From Nioella nitratireducens (GTDB taxonomy: Bacteria; Pseudomonadota; Alphaproteobacteria; Rhodobacterales; Rhodobacteraceae): 64,000 bases of DNA. A model generated the notes under the pieces. The model made no database searches. It saw only the letters and a program-made list of their open reading frames with translations, and had not been told where the DNA came from. This document shows positions 27,753 to 36,162 of the stretch, in pieces. How positions within the stretch are numbered: position 1 is the stretch's first letter; each line of letters starts with the position of its first letter. The stretch lies in assembly GCF_001879715.1 (NCBI RefSeq), contig NZ_MNBW01000002.1, positions 1-64,000 on the forward strand, written 5' to 3'. The position numbers and the translations under genes were made by a program.

Positions 27753-28577
27753 ATGTCCACGATCGCAAAGGCAATGGAATTGCTTAATTTTTTCTCGCTC
27801 GACCGCCCGGAGATCGGCCTGAGCGACTTTCACCGACTCGCCGGGCGCGACAAGGCGACGACCTTTCGCCACCTGACCGCCCTCGAATCGGTGGGATTGC
27901 TGGAACAGAACCCCGCCACCCGCGCCTATCGCATCGGCCCCGCCGTGTTGCGCCTCGCCCACCTGCGCGAGGTCACGCTGCCGCGCCGGGCCGGGGTGCG
28001 CATGGTGTTGCCCCGGCTGGCCGAAATCACCGGCGAAACGGCGCATGCCTCGATCCTCGACGCGACCGGGCTGACCACGCTGGCCCACCATGAAAACAAG
28101 TCCCATTCCGCCCGCGTGGTCCTGCATGAAAGCAGCCTGCCCCTGCACGCCACCGCCTCGGGGATCGCGGTCCTCGCCTATGGCGGCGCGGCCCTGATGG
28201 ATCACGCGCTGGACCAGATGCAGGTCTATACCGACAGCACCATGCGCAGCCGGGACGAGGTGACCGCCGCCGCCGACACCGCCCGCAAGATCGGCTTCTC
28301 CATCGCCAACCAAAGCTACGAGGCGGGCGTAACAGGCATCGGCACCCCGCTCTTCGACAGCAACGGCATTGCCGGATCGGTGGCAGTTGCAGCGGTGTCC
28401 TCGCGCCTGACCCCCGAGCTTCAACACACCATCAAGCAGGAACTGCGCCGCGCCGCGCGGATCATCAGCCAGCATTGGGGCGGAAGCATACCGCCCGCGC
28501 TGGAGAATGCCTGGACCACTCATCTGGGGCCTGACAACGCCTGCGCCCCCGCCGACCAAACGGAGAAAGCATCATGA
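27753..28577 (+). CDS. IclR-family transcriptional regulator
   Basis: A 274-residue regulator. The N-terminal winged helix (MSTIAKAMELLNFFSL through DKATTFRHLTALESVGLL) is followed by an IclR effector domain with TASGIAVLAYGG and the C-terminal GTPLFDSNGIAGSVAVAA. ATG 27753 has GAGGGG just upstream, which decides the start over an in-frame Met at 27693. Its divergent placement from tctC suggests it controls the transporter-hpa operon. It overlaps the aminotransferase gene by four bases. Confidence 0.88.
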   Translation: MSTIAKAMELLNFFSLDRPEIGLSDFHRLAGRDKATTFRHLTALESVGLLEQNPATRAYRIGPAVLRLAHLREVTLPRRAGVRMVLPRLAEITGETAHASILDATGLTTLAHHENKSHSARVVLHESSLPLHATASGIAVLAYGGAALMDHALDQMQVYTDSTMRSRDEVTAAADTARKIGFSIANQSYEAGVTGIGTPLFDSNGIAGSVAVAAVSSRLTPELQHTIKQELRRAARIISQHWGGSIPPALENAWTTHLGPDNACAPADQTEKAS

Positions 28578-29923
28578 AGGATTCCAACTTCCTCAAGGAA
28601 CACAACGCGCGGCGCATGTGGCACCCGATGGCGCATCCCGCCGACAGCATCGCCAACCCCCCCACGATCATCACCAGCGCCGAGGGCGTCAAGATCCGCG
28701 ACGTGGACGGGCACGAGTCCATCGACGCCGTAGGCGGCCTGTGGAACGTGAACCTCGGTTTTTCCTGCCAGCCGGTAAAGGACGCCATCGCGCGGCAACT
28801 GGATGTGTTGCCCTATTATTCAACCTTCCGCGGCACGTCGAACGATGCGGCCATCGAGCTGTCCGTGATGCTGGCCGAGTTTTTCGCCCCCGACGGGCTG
28901 ACCCGCGCCTTCTACACCTCGGGCGGGTCGGACAGCGTCGAAACCGCCCTGCGGCTTTCGCGGCAATATCACAAGATCCGGGGCGATCACGGGCGCACCA
29001 AGTTCTTCAGCCTGAAAAAGGGCTATCACGGCACCCATTTCGGCGGCGCCTCGGTGAACGGCAACGCCAATTTCCGCACCGCGTATGAGCCGCTCTTGCC
29101 CGGCTGCCACCATATCCCCGCGCCCTACCCCTATCGCAACCCGTTCGACGAGTCCGACCCAAAGCGTCTGGCCCAACTCTGCGCCGCCGCCTTCGAGGAT
29201 GAAATCGCCTTCCAGGGCGCGGGCACCATCGCCGCCTTCATCATGGAACCGATCCTTGGCGCCGGTGGCGTGATCGTGCCGCATGAAAGCTTCATGCCGA
29301 TGATGCGCGAGATCTGCGACCGCCACGGCATCCTGATGATCGCGGACGAGGTTATCACCGCCTTCGGTCGCACCGGCGACTGGTCTGGCAGCCGCCATTG
29401 GGGCGTGCAGCCCGACATGATGTGCACCGCCAAGGCGATCACCAACGGCTATTTCCCCTTCGGCGCGGTGATGCTGGCGGACAAGGTGGTCGAGGTCTTC
29501 GAGGGCGACAAGACCGGTGCGGCGGCCATCGGCCACGGCTACACTTATTCCGGCCACCCCGTCGGCGCGGCGGCGGCCATTGCCTGCCTTGAGGAAACCA
29601 TCCGGCTCGACGTCCCCGCCAACGCCGCCGCCCGCGGCACCCAGCTGTTCGACGGCGTGCTGGCGCTGAAGCAGAAATACGACATGATCGGCGACGTGCG
29701 CGGTGGCCACGGGCTGATGACAGCAATCGAGGTCGTCTCGGACCGCGCCGCCAAGACCCCGGACAAGGCGATGCCCGCCAAGGTGCATCAGGTGGCCTAT
29801 CGGAACGGCGCGATGGTGCGGGTTTCGGGCAACAACATCATCATGTCGCCGCCGCTGGTTCTGACCGAGGCCGATGTGACCACGGTCCTCGCCGCGCTCG
29901 ACGCAGGCTTCGCGTCGCTCTGA
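28574..29923 (+). CDS. Class III aminotransferase
   Basis: A 449-residue PLP-dependent aminotransferase of the omega-amino acid/taurine-pyruvate group. The PLP-phosphate region YTSGGSDSVETALRLS, the Asp in MIADEVITAFGRTG and the Schiff-base Lys in CTAKAITNGYFPFGAVM are all present. It is co-transcribed with the IclR gene and ends at a terminator-like hairpin. Next to an aldehyde dehydrogenase and an aromatic-acid pathway it might deaminate an arylalkylamine, but the substrate is not determined by the sequence. Confidence 0.85.
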   Translation: MKDSNFLKEHNARRMWHPMAHPADSIANPPTIITSAEGVKIRDVDGHESIDAVGGLWNVNLGFSCQPVKDAIARQLDVLPYYSTFRGTSNDAAIELSVMLAEFFAPDGLTRAFYTSGGSDSVETALRLSRQYHKIRGDHGRTKFFSLKKGYHGTHFGGASVNGNANFRTAYEPLLPGCHHIPAPYPYRNPFDESDPKRLAQLCAAAFEDEIAFQGAGTIAAFIMEPILGAGGVIVPHESFMPMMREICDRHGILMIADEVITAFGRTGDWSGSRHWGVQPDMMCTAKAITNGYFPFGAVMLADKVVEVFEGDKTGAAAIGHGYTYSGHPVGAAAAIACLEETIRLDVPANAAARGTQLFDGVLALKQKYDMIGDVRGGHGLMTAIEVVSDRAAKTPDKAMPAKVHQVAYRNGAMVRVSGNNIIMSPPLVLTEADVTTVLAALDAGFASL

Positions 29924-29953
29924 AGGCCCGCTTCGGCTCCGGCCTTCTTCTTT
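29922..29953 (+). terminator. Terminator after the aminotransferase gene
   Basis: GAAGGCC (29922-29928) pairs with GGCCTTC (29941-29947), followed by TTCTTT. It overlaps the stop of the aminotransferase gene. The loop is long (12 bases) and the T-run is interrupted. Confidence 0.5.
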
Positions 29954-30088
29954 GCGAAACGACCCCTGTGTCAGGGGCTGGCCCCAGGCGGTCCGGCGAT
30001 CCCTGCCGTGGCAGGGTGAGGCGGACCGCTCGCCGGTCGCCGCCCCAGGCGGCGATCCGCTGTCAGCTCGGGCGGGCGACGGTCGCGG

Positions 30089-30544
30089 TCAGGGCTCCAA
30101 CTCGTGCAGCTCTTCCAGCAGGTCGAGCAGCTGTTCCATCCGGTCGGCGCCGAAACGGCCTTCCAGCCGCTGCATGATCGCCGCCGATTCCGGCGAATGG
30201 CGATGGATCAGGTCGCGGCCCCGGTCTGTGACGCTGACGATGGACTTGCGTCGGTCGGCGCTATCGACCCGGCGTGACAGCAGGTCTTCGGCCTCCATCG
30301 TCTTGAGAATGCGCGTCAGGCTGGACAGCAGCAGGCAGGCGCGGGCCGCCAGAGCCGTCTGCTCCATCGGGCCCTCTTCGTCCAGAACCCGCAGCACCCG
30401 CCATTTCTGCTCGTTGATCCCGCTTTGCGAAAGCATGTCGCGGATCGGTCCCATCACTGTTTCGCGCGCGCGCAACAAGGCAATGGGCAGCGACCGGCTG
30501 GTGCGGCGAAATCCGGGGCTATCGGGGTGCGAAGGCTGGTTCAT
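30089..30544 (-). CDS. hpaR: MarR-family regulator, HpaR-like
   Basis: A 151-residue MarR-family winged-helix protein resembling the homoprotocatechuate operon repressor HpaR: SLPIALLRARETVM near the N-terminus, INEQKWRVLRVLDEEGPME, ACLLLSSLTRILKTMEAEDL and a C-terminal LLDLLEELHEL. HpaR senses 3,4-dihydroxyphenylacetate or 4-hydroxyphenylacetate in E. coli. It is about 3 kb from the hpa operon, across the IclR and aminotransferase genes, so it may share control with IclR. Confidence 0.75.
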   Translation of the reverse strand: MNQPSHPDSPGFRRTSRSLPIALLRARETVMGPIRDMLSQSGINEQKWRVLRVLDEEGPMEQTALAARACLLLSSLTRILKTMEAEDLLSRRVDSADRRKSIVSVTDRGRDLIHRHSPESAAIMQRLEGRFGADRMEQLLDLLEELHELEP

Positions 30545-30590
30545 AGGCCTTTATGTCCTGTTTCTGGGTCATCTATCAAGCGTCCCGGCG

Positions 30591-31526
30591 TCACGCCCAT
30601 GCCCCGCGCCGCTCGGCCACATGGGCCGCGATGGCCGCCTTGTAAAGCGCCCGGATCTGCGTCGTGACCGGCCTGTCGCCGCGTCCGATAGGCTTGCCGT
30701 CGATCGACGCCACCGGGGTCTGCGCCCCGAAAGTGCCGGTCAGAAACGCCTCTTCCGCGCCATAGGCTTCATAAAGAGAGAAGTTTTTTTCGTGAACCGG
30801 GATGCCATTCGCCCGGCACAAGTCGATCACTTTCTGCCGCGTCACGCCGTTCATGCAGTAGTCGCCGGTCGCGGTCCAAACCTCGCCCTTGCGCACGATG
30901 AAGAAATTGCAGGCGTTGGTGGTGTTCACAAAGCCATGCGGGTCCAGCATCAGCCCCTCGTCGGCCCCCGCCGCTTCCGCCTGAAGGCAGGCGATGACGC
31001 AGTTCAGCTTGGAATGGCTGTTGAATTTCGGATCTTGGCTGTGCGGCAGCCCGCGCACCTGTGGCACCGTGGCCAGCCGGATGCCCTGTCCTTGCAGGCG
31101 ATCGGCCGGGCGCGAATGTTCCATGATGATGACCATCGTCGGCCCCCATCGGCTGAGCGAGGGGTGCTGGAACGGCTTGGCCTTCACCCCGCGCGTCAGC
31201 ATCAGGCGGCAATGCACATCCGTGGTCATCCCGTTGGCTTTGGCGGTGCGGCGCAGCGCCGCCGCAATCCCGGCCCGATCCATGCCGGGATCGAGGCTCA
31301 CCGCCTTGCAGCTGTCGAAGAACCGGTCCATGTGCTCGTCGAAATAGGCCCAAACCCCATCATAGAGCCGCATCCCCTCCCACATGCCGTCGCCCAGCAT
31401 GAAGCCGGAATCGTAGACCGAGACCTTGGCCTCGTCGCGATGCACGATCTCGCCGTTCACATAGATCTTGATATTACGGTTGCGCGCGTCTTCCTCGGCG
31501 TCGTGGGTGGTGTGGCTGTCGGTCAT
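30591..31526 (-). CDS. Class IV aminotransferase (branched-chain/D-amino acid type)
   Basis: A 311-residue fold-type IV PLP enzyme. IKIYVNGEIVHRDEAKVSV begins the domain, and SHSKLNCVIACLQA carries the Schiff-base Lys. NTTNACNFFIVRKGEVWTA and GVTRQKVIDLC are the Glu/Asn-type PLP contacts of this family. Members act on branched-chain amino acids, D-amino acids or 4-amino-4-deoxychorismate. The sequence looks most like the branched-chain/D-alanine group, but the substrate is uncertain. Confidence 0.8.
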   Translation of the reverse strand: MTDSHTTHDAEEDARNRNIKIYVNGEIVHRDEAKVSVYDSGFMLGDGMWEGMRLYDGVWAYFDEHMDRFFDSCKAVSLDPGMDRAGIAAALRRTAKANGMTTDVHCRLMLTRGVKAKPFQHPSLSRWGPTMVIIMEHSRPADRLQGQGIRLATVPQVRGLPHSQDPKFNSHSKLNCVIACLQAEAAGADEGLMLDPHGFVNTTNACNFFIVRKGEVWTATGDYCMNGVTRQKVIDLCRANGIPVHEKNFSLYEAYGAEEAFLTGTFGAQTPVASIDGKPIGRGDRPVTTQIRALYKAAIAAHVAERRGAWA

Positions 31527-31621
31527 GAACGCATCCCTGCAAGGCCGGTGACTGGCCTAGTAGGGGCATATCCGGCGGGGCGGGCGCAAGCCGAAAAGCC
31601 CGCCGCGGGCAGTGCGGCCTC

Positions 31622-32392
31622 TCAGGCGGCGCAGGTCGCGCGCTTGCGGTCGGGGGTCAACGGTTCCAGCTTCTGGTCCGGCTCGCATTTGGCAAGGCGG
31701 CGCAACTGGTCGGGGTCGGCAAGGCCCACGCAATCGGGCGCCAGCATCTCGATCGCCCCCTTGTCGACAAGGTGATAGAGGCTGCGGCACAGCGTTTCCG
31801 TGCTCATATCGAGCAGCGAGGCCAGATCGCGGCGGCTCAGGTCCAGCGGCACCACGCCCTCGGCCGAACGGTCGCCGAAAAGCGCCTGGTCCACCAGCCA
31901 CAGCGCCAGCCGTTCGGTGGTGTTGCGCCCGCGCAGGCTGGCGAACCAGCGCTGTTGCTCCCCCATCTGCTGCGACAGGGCCTGTAGATAGGCCCGTTGA
32001 AGGTCGGGATATTCCGTCAGCAACTGGTCGAGGCTCGCCGTTGACAGCCAGCACACGGTCACATCGGTGGCCGCCTCCCACGAGACGGCGTTTTCGACGC
32101 CGAAGGGATCGCCGACCAGATCGCCCGCGCGCTGGATGCCCAGCACGAATTCGTCACCGTCCTCGTTGATATGCACGGCCTTGGCCAGCCCCGACACGAC
32201 AATTCCGATCCGGTCGCTATGGGTGCCCTGATCGAGGAACGGCTTGTTCTGGGCATAGGTCACCCGGTGGCCGCGTAGCGCGACCGCCTCGACCGTGGCG
32301 GGCGTGACCGCGCCGCAAATTCCCTTTTGACGGGCCGGACACCGGGCGCATTGTCCGGCACTGCGGGATGGTGAAGACGCAGTCATCGGCAT
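31622..32392 (-). CDS. Crp/Fnr-family regulator, FnrL-like
   Basis: A 256-residue regulator with an N-terminal cysteine cluster CARCPARQKGIC, spaced C-x2-C-x7-C as in Rhodobacter FnrL, and a fourth Cys in VTVCWLS after the cyclic-nucleotide-type beta barrel. Four such Cys ligands would hold an oxygen-sensitive 4Fe-4S cluster. The DNA-binding helix is in LSRRDLASLLDMSTETLCRSL, where E-x3-R is the Fnr-type contact pair. ATG 32392 follows GGAGGAAACACC, so the longer upstream reading is rejected. It probably controls genes for low-oxygen growth; a matching box is at 3165-3178. Confidence 0.82.
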   Translation of the reverse strand: MPMTASSPSRSAGQCARCPARQKGICGAVTPATVEAVALRGHRVTYAQNKPFLDQGTHSDRIGIVVSGLAKAVHINEDGDEFVLGIQRAGDLVGDPFGVENAVSWEAATDVTVCWLSTASLDQLLTEYPDLQRAYLQALSQQMGEQQRWFASLRGRNTTERLALWLVDQALFGDRSAEGVVPLDLSRRDLASLLDMSTETLCRSLYHLVDKGAIEMLAPDCVGLADPDQLRRLAKCEPDQKLEPLTPDRKRATCAA

Positions 32393-32605
32393 GGTGTTTC
32401 CTCCCCCAAATTTCCGTCGCGGCAGGATGGTCGGGAAAAGTCCCCTCGCACCCGGCGCCGCAGACATTCCAGAGAGTGCCAAATTGCACCCGAGACGGCA
32501 GCTTCAGTTTTGTGTAAAATTGTGCAGATAAGGACCGGCCCGCTTGGCGGCGCTTCTTGCCACTGGCAAGAAGATGCGGACATGGCGACATCATGTGGGG
32601 GAACC

Positions 32606-34582
32606 ATGCCGCAAGACCACGATCGGGGCACAGCAAGACCGGACCCGCGCCCTGTCGGCGTCAGAACCATACCCGAGGATCTGGCCCGATTCGTCGCCGA
32701 CGCGCCCGTTGCGCTGGCCATGCTCGACCGCGACCTGCGCTATGTCGCGTGGTCCAACCGCTGGCTCGCGATCAACGGACTGATCGGTGGCGATCTGGTC
32801 GGGCGCTGTCATGACGATGTCTTCCCCTCGATGCCCGAGTGTTGGGCCGATGCCAAGACGCGCGCCTTGGCCGGGGAATCCCTGACCTGCGAGGAAAGCC
32901 GTCAAGCGGGCCCGGACGGCCCCGTCACATGGGTACGCTGGCGCATCACACCGGTGTTCGACCAGACCGGCGAGGTCACGGGGCTTGCCCTGTTCAACGA
33001 AGACATCACCCGCCGCAAATCCACCGAAGACCGGCTGCGCGCCAGCGAAGACCGGATGCGGCTGACCACGGAAGTGGCCGGGATCGGGCAATTCGAAAAG
33101 GACTTCACCGACACGACCTACCAGGTCTCGGACAGTTTTCGGGCTCTGGTGGGCTTCGAGGGGCTGGATCTGGCACAGATGTTGCAGCGGTGGGAAGAGA
33201 TGGTCGACCCCGGCGACCTTGCCGGATTGCGCGCTGAATTCGAGCGGGTGATCGCGCAGGAAGGCGACGGGCGCGTCGCCCGCGACCTGCGGCTGAATGT
33301 GGCCGGGGAACAGCGCTATATGCAGTTCATCGCGCAGGTGCATTTTTCGGGCACGGGCGATGACCGTCACGCGCATCGCGTCGTGGGCCTTCTCATCGAC
33401 CAGACCGAGAGCCGGAAATTGCAAGAGGCCCTGTCCCGCGCGCAGCGGCTGGAAACGGTGGGGCGGCTGGCAGGCACCATCGCCCACGACTTCAACAACC
33501 TGCTGACGGTAATTCTGTCGAACCTCGAACTGGCCGAACTACGCAGCGTTGACGACAACCTGCGCAAGCATCTTCAGCGCGCCATCGAGGCGGCCGAGAT
33601 GGGGGCGAACTTCAACAAGCGGCTTCTGGCGCTGGCCAGCGGGCGGCAATCGCAACAGGTGGTGCTGAACCTCGACGCACATATCGCCAGAACATGGGCC
33701 CTGGCCCAACAGGTTCTGGGCGAGGCGATCGACCTGCGGTTTCATCCCGGCACCGACGGCGCCTGCGCACAGGTCGATGCCAGCGAGTTGGACGGGGCCC
33801 TGCTCAACATCCTGACCAACGCGCGTGACGCGCAGCCACAGGGCGGAAAGGTCACGGTAACGACATCCGCGATCACGCTCGACCGGACCGAAGCGGCCCG
33901 GATCGCGGGCGGGGAGCCGGGCGACTACCTGCGGCTGACCGTAACCGACGAGGGCACCGGGATGCCCCCCGACGTCGCACGGCGCGCGCAGGAACCCTTT
34001 TTCTCGACCAAGGCACCCGGGCGCGGCACCGGGCTTGGCCTGACCAGCGTCGCCACCACCGCCGCCCGCGCCGGGGGCTTCGTGCGGATCGACTCGACCG
34101 AGGGCAATGGCTCGTCGATCTCGATATATTTGCCGCGCGTGGCCGCCGAGGCGACCCCTGCCTCATCCGAGGCCAAGGACGACCTGCCCTTCGGCGATGG
34201 CGAGCTTGTGCTGGTGGTCGAAGACGATCCGCTCGTGCGTGAAACCGTCCTGCAACGGCTGGAGGCGATCGGGTATGCGGTTCTGGAAGCGGCCACGATC
34301 GAGGCCGCGCTGGATTTGCTGGCGGCGGGCGAACCGGTGGATCTGGTCTTCAGCGACGTGGTGCTGCCCGGCAGGGACTCGGGGTACGATCTGGTCGATG
34401 CGGTGCGCCGCACCTATCCCGACGTCGCCGTCCTGCTGACCTCGGGCCATGTCTCGAAAACGCAAATGCCCCGCGCGCCGGATGCCAGCGACCCCGAGCT
34501 TCTGTCCAAACCTTATTCGCTCGCCCGTCTGGCTCAGGCCGTGGCGCGGGCGTTCACGCTGGCCCGGCAGACCCGGACGTAA
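32606..34582 (+). CDS. PAS-domain hybrid histidine kinase
   Basis: A soluble 658-residue sensor kinase without membrane helices. Two PAS domains (about residues 20-140 and 150-290) are followed by a phosphoacceptor His in GRLAGTIAHDFNNLLTVI, an HATPase domain with ILTNARDAQ, DEGTGMP and GRGTGLGLTSV, and a C-terminal receiver with acidic pocket VVEDDP and acceptor Asp in LVFSDVVLPGRD. The start is uncertain: ATG 32606 has GGGGGA four bases upstream and ATG 32582 has a weaker AGAAG. It faces a response-regulator gene and overlaps it tail-to-tail by 29 bases, which suggests they form a pair. Confidence 0.85.
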   Translation: MPQDHDRGTARPDPRPVGVRTIPEDLARFVADAPVALAMLDRDLRYVAWSNRWLAINGLIGGDLVGRCHDDVFPSMPECWADAKTRALAGESLTCEESRQAGPDGPVTWVRWRITPVFDQTGEVTGLALFNEDITRRKSTEDRLRASEDRMRLTTEVAGIGQFEKDFTDTTYQVSDSFRALVGFEGLDLAQMLQRWEEMVDPGDLAGLRAEFERVIAQEGDGRVARDLRLNVAGEQRYMQFIAQVHFSGTGDDRHAHRVVGLLIDQTESRKLQEALSRAQRLETVGRLAGTIAHDFNNLLTVILSNLELAELRSVDDNLRKHLQRAIEAAEMGANFNKRLLALASGRQSQQVVLNLDAHIARTWALAQQVLGEAIDLRFHPGTDGACAQVDASELDGALLNILTNARDAQPQGGKVTVTTSAITLDRTEAARIAGGEPGDYLRLTVTDEGTGMPPDVARRAQEPFFSTKAPGRGTGLGLTSVATTAARAGGFVRIDSTEGNGSSISIYLPRVAAEATPASSEAKDDLPFGDGELVLVVEDDPLVRETVLQRLEAIGYAVLEAATIEAALDLLAAGEPVDLVFSDVVLPGRDSGYDLVDAVRRTYPDVAVLLTSGHVSKTQMPRAPDASDPELLSKPYSLARLAQAVARAFTLARQTRT

Positions 34583-35273
34583 CGTCGGCGGTAAACACGT
34601 AGCCCACCCCGCGCACCGAACGGATCAGCGCCGGCGCTTCGCCGGGCGGCTCGATCTTGCGGCGCAAGCGGGCGACATGGCCGTCGATGGTGCGGTCATA
34701 CGGCGTCCAGTCCCGCCCGTGCAGCGCTTGGCAAATGTCGTCCCTGCTCAGCACCCGGCCCGGATGGCGCACGAACAGCTCCAGAATGCGTTGCTCGATC
34801 CCGGTCAGCTTGATCTCGCTGCCGTCGAGATGCTGAACCGTCTTGCGTTTCAGGTCGAAGGCGCTGTGATCGAAGGTCACAGTGCGATCGTCGCTCACTT
34901 CCGTCTGATACCGGCTCAGGACATGGCGGATGCGCAGCACCACCTCGCGTATGTGGAATGGTTTGACGATATAGTCATCCGCCCCCCGCTCCAGCCCCCG
35001 CACACGGTCGAACGGGTCGCCAAGACCGGTGATGACCAGTATCGGGATGTTCTTGCGCGCCCGCAGTTCGGTGGCAAGGTTCAGCCCGTCCTCTTGCCCC
35101 AACCGCAGATCCAGCGTCACCAGATCAATCGGCTGAGCCTCGACGGCGGCCATCATGGTGTTGCGGTCCACGGCCTCGACAACCTGACAGCCTTCGGCTT
35201 CCAGCCCGGTCCGCAGCACCGCGCGCACCTCGGCCTCGTCCTCGACGACCAAAATCGTTGTCTTGGTTGCCAT
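34554..35273 (-). CDS. OmpR-family response regulator
   Basis: A 239-residue two-domain regulator. The receiver has VVEDEAE, acceptor Asp in LVTLDLRLGQEDG and Lys in DDYIVKPF. The C-terminal winged helix has LTGIEQRILELFVRHPGRVLSRD and RTIDGHVARLRRKIE. ATG 35273 is chosen because of the GGCGGGG upstream. It converges on the hybrid kinase gene, and their 3' ends overlap by 29 bases. Confidence 0.88.
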   Translation of the reverse strand: MATKTTILVVEDEAEVRAVLRTGLEAEGCQVVEAVDRNTMMAAVEAQPIDLVTLDLRLGQEDGLNLATELRARKNIPILVITGLGDPFDRVRGLERGADDYIVKPFHIREVVLRIRHVLSRYQTEVSDDRTVTFDHSAFDLKRKTVQHLDGSEIKLTGIEQRILELFVRHPGRVLSRDDICQALHGRDWTPYDRTIDGHVARLRRKIEPPGEAPALIRSVRGVGYVFTADVTSGSAGPA

Positions 35274-35391
35274 GTCCCCGCCTTCCAGTCGCTGTGCCAT
35301 GCAAACTTTTGACAAGGATACGCAAATTGTGCCGAACCGCACAACCTGCGAGTGCGGAAATCTTGGGGGAGCACCGCCGGGCGGGCCGGGA

Positions 35392-35862
35392 TCAGACGCT
35401 CCGATCCTCGTCTTCCGCTTCCAGCGCACGCCGGATGGCCGTCACCAGATCGGGGGTCGTCAGGCGCACGAAATTGCGGACCAGGTCGCGCGTGACCAGG
35501 CGGTTCAGCCGGTCGGGCACCATTTCGCGCCAAAGGCCCATGATTTCCGGCGAGGCGAACAGAACCAGCGAGTCATAAGACTCCCGGTCACGCTCTTCCC
35601 CCAGCAGGCCGAACACCTGCCGCAGAAACATCCGCTCATCCTCGCGCACCGGGTCGCTGCCCGGCTCGACACCCGAGCGCCGCCCGTCCCCGGCCGAGGA
35701 AAAGCTGCGCGTTGGCCGGTCATGCAGGGCCTCGCGCAGGTGACGCTGTGGGGAGTGCCACGTGATTTCCGGCCCCGCCGCGTCGCCCGGACGGGGCAAT
35801 TCCCGCAGAATGCGCAAGCGATGAGAATTCAGGACCACATACCAGATCCGCTCGGGTTTCAT
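35392..35862 (-). CDS. Host attachment protein family (AtsE-like)
   Basis: A 156-residue protein of the host-attachment family, described first in agrobacterial attachment studies and related to eRF1-like (baeRF) folds. The opening WYVVLNSHRLRILRE, a central HLREALHDRPTRSFSS and a C-terminal DLVRNFVRLTTPDLV fit. ATG 35862 has GGGGAAG just upstream. The molecular role is unsettled. Confidence 0.72.
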   Translation of the reverse strand: MKPERIWYVVLNSHRLRILRELPRPGDAAGPEITWHSPQRHLREALHDRPTRSFSSAGDGRRSGVEPGSDPVREDERMFLRQVFGLLGEERDRESYDSLVLFASPEIMGLWREMVPDRLNRLVTRDLVRNFVRLTTPDLVTAIRRALEAEDEDRSV

Positions 35863-36003
35863 GATCTTCCCCTGTCGGTGACACACCCCCGACTCTAGCC
35901 GCCTCGCCCGCGAAGACCATTGACGGCGGGCAATGACCAAAGCCAGAGAGACACCCGGCACGCGACGGGCGCCCAGACCAACTCGATTGGACAAAGGGGG
36001 GTG

Positions 36004-36019
36004 ATTGGTGCGGTCGAGA
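36004..36019. repeat. Left attachment site (attL core)
   Basis: ATTGGTGCGGTCGAGA, identical to the last bases of the tRNA-Leu gene at 41772-41787. It is a remnant tRNA end left by integration. Confidence 0.85.
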
Positions 36020-36139
36020 CGCATCCAATCCCTATATCTTGGAGCACCATGGGTTGGTCCATTTTCCTCTATACCCAATTATTCATGACAATTCTTGTCC
36101 ATTGGTGTTCCATCGGGCAGCGTGGCATACTATATCTAG

Positions 36140-36158
36140 AGGGGGATTGAGAGGGGGA
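36140..36158. repeat. Candidate integrase arm-type repeats, left side
   Basis: AGGGGGATTGAGAGGGGGA contains two AGGGGGA units about 11 bases apart, one helical turn. The same arrangement occurs at 41697-41715. In the circular form the two pairs would flank the attachment core, as arm sites do. Confidence 0.5.
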
Positions 36159-36162
36159 CCGG

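Larger units (their letters stand above)
35863..36162. other. Chromosome-element junction upstream of the integrase
   Basis: No gene is seen. The stretch holds the left attachment repeat at 36004-36019 and, near the integrase start, two AGGGGGA motifs (36140-36158) in an otherwise AT-rich region. The integrase promoter should be in the AT-rich part (about 36050-36135). Confidence 0.5.

Noticed and set aside
27708-31775. Long open frames opposite to the IclR, aminotransferase and class IV aminotransferase genes
   Set aside because: They are antisense shadows of high-GC genes, rich in His, Gly and Arg and without recognisable domains.
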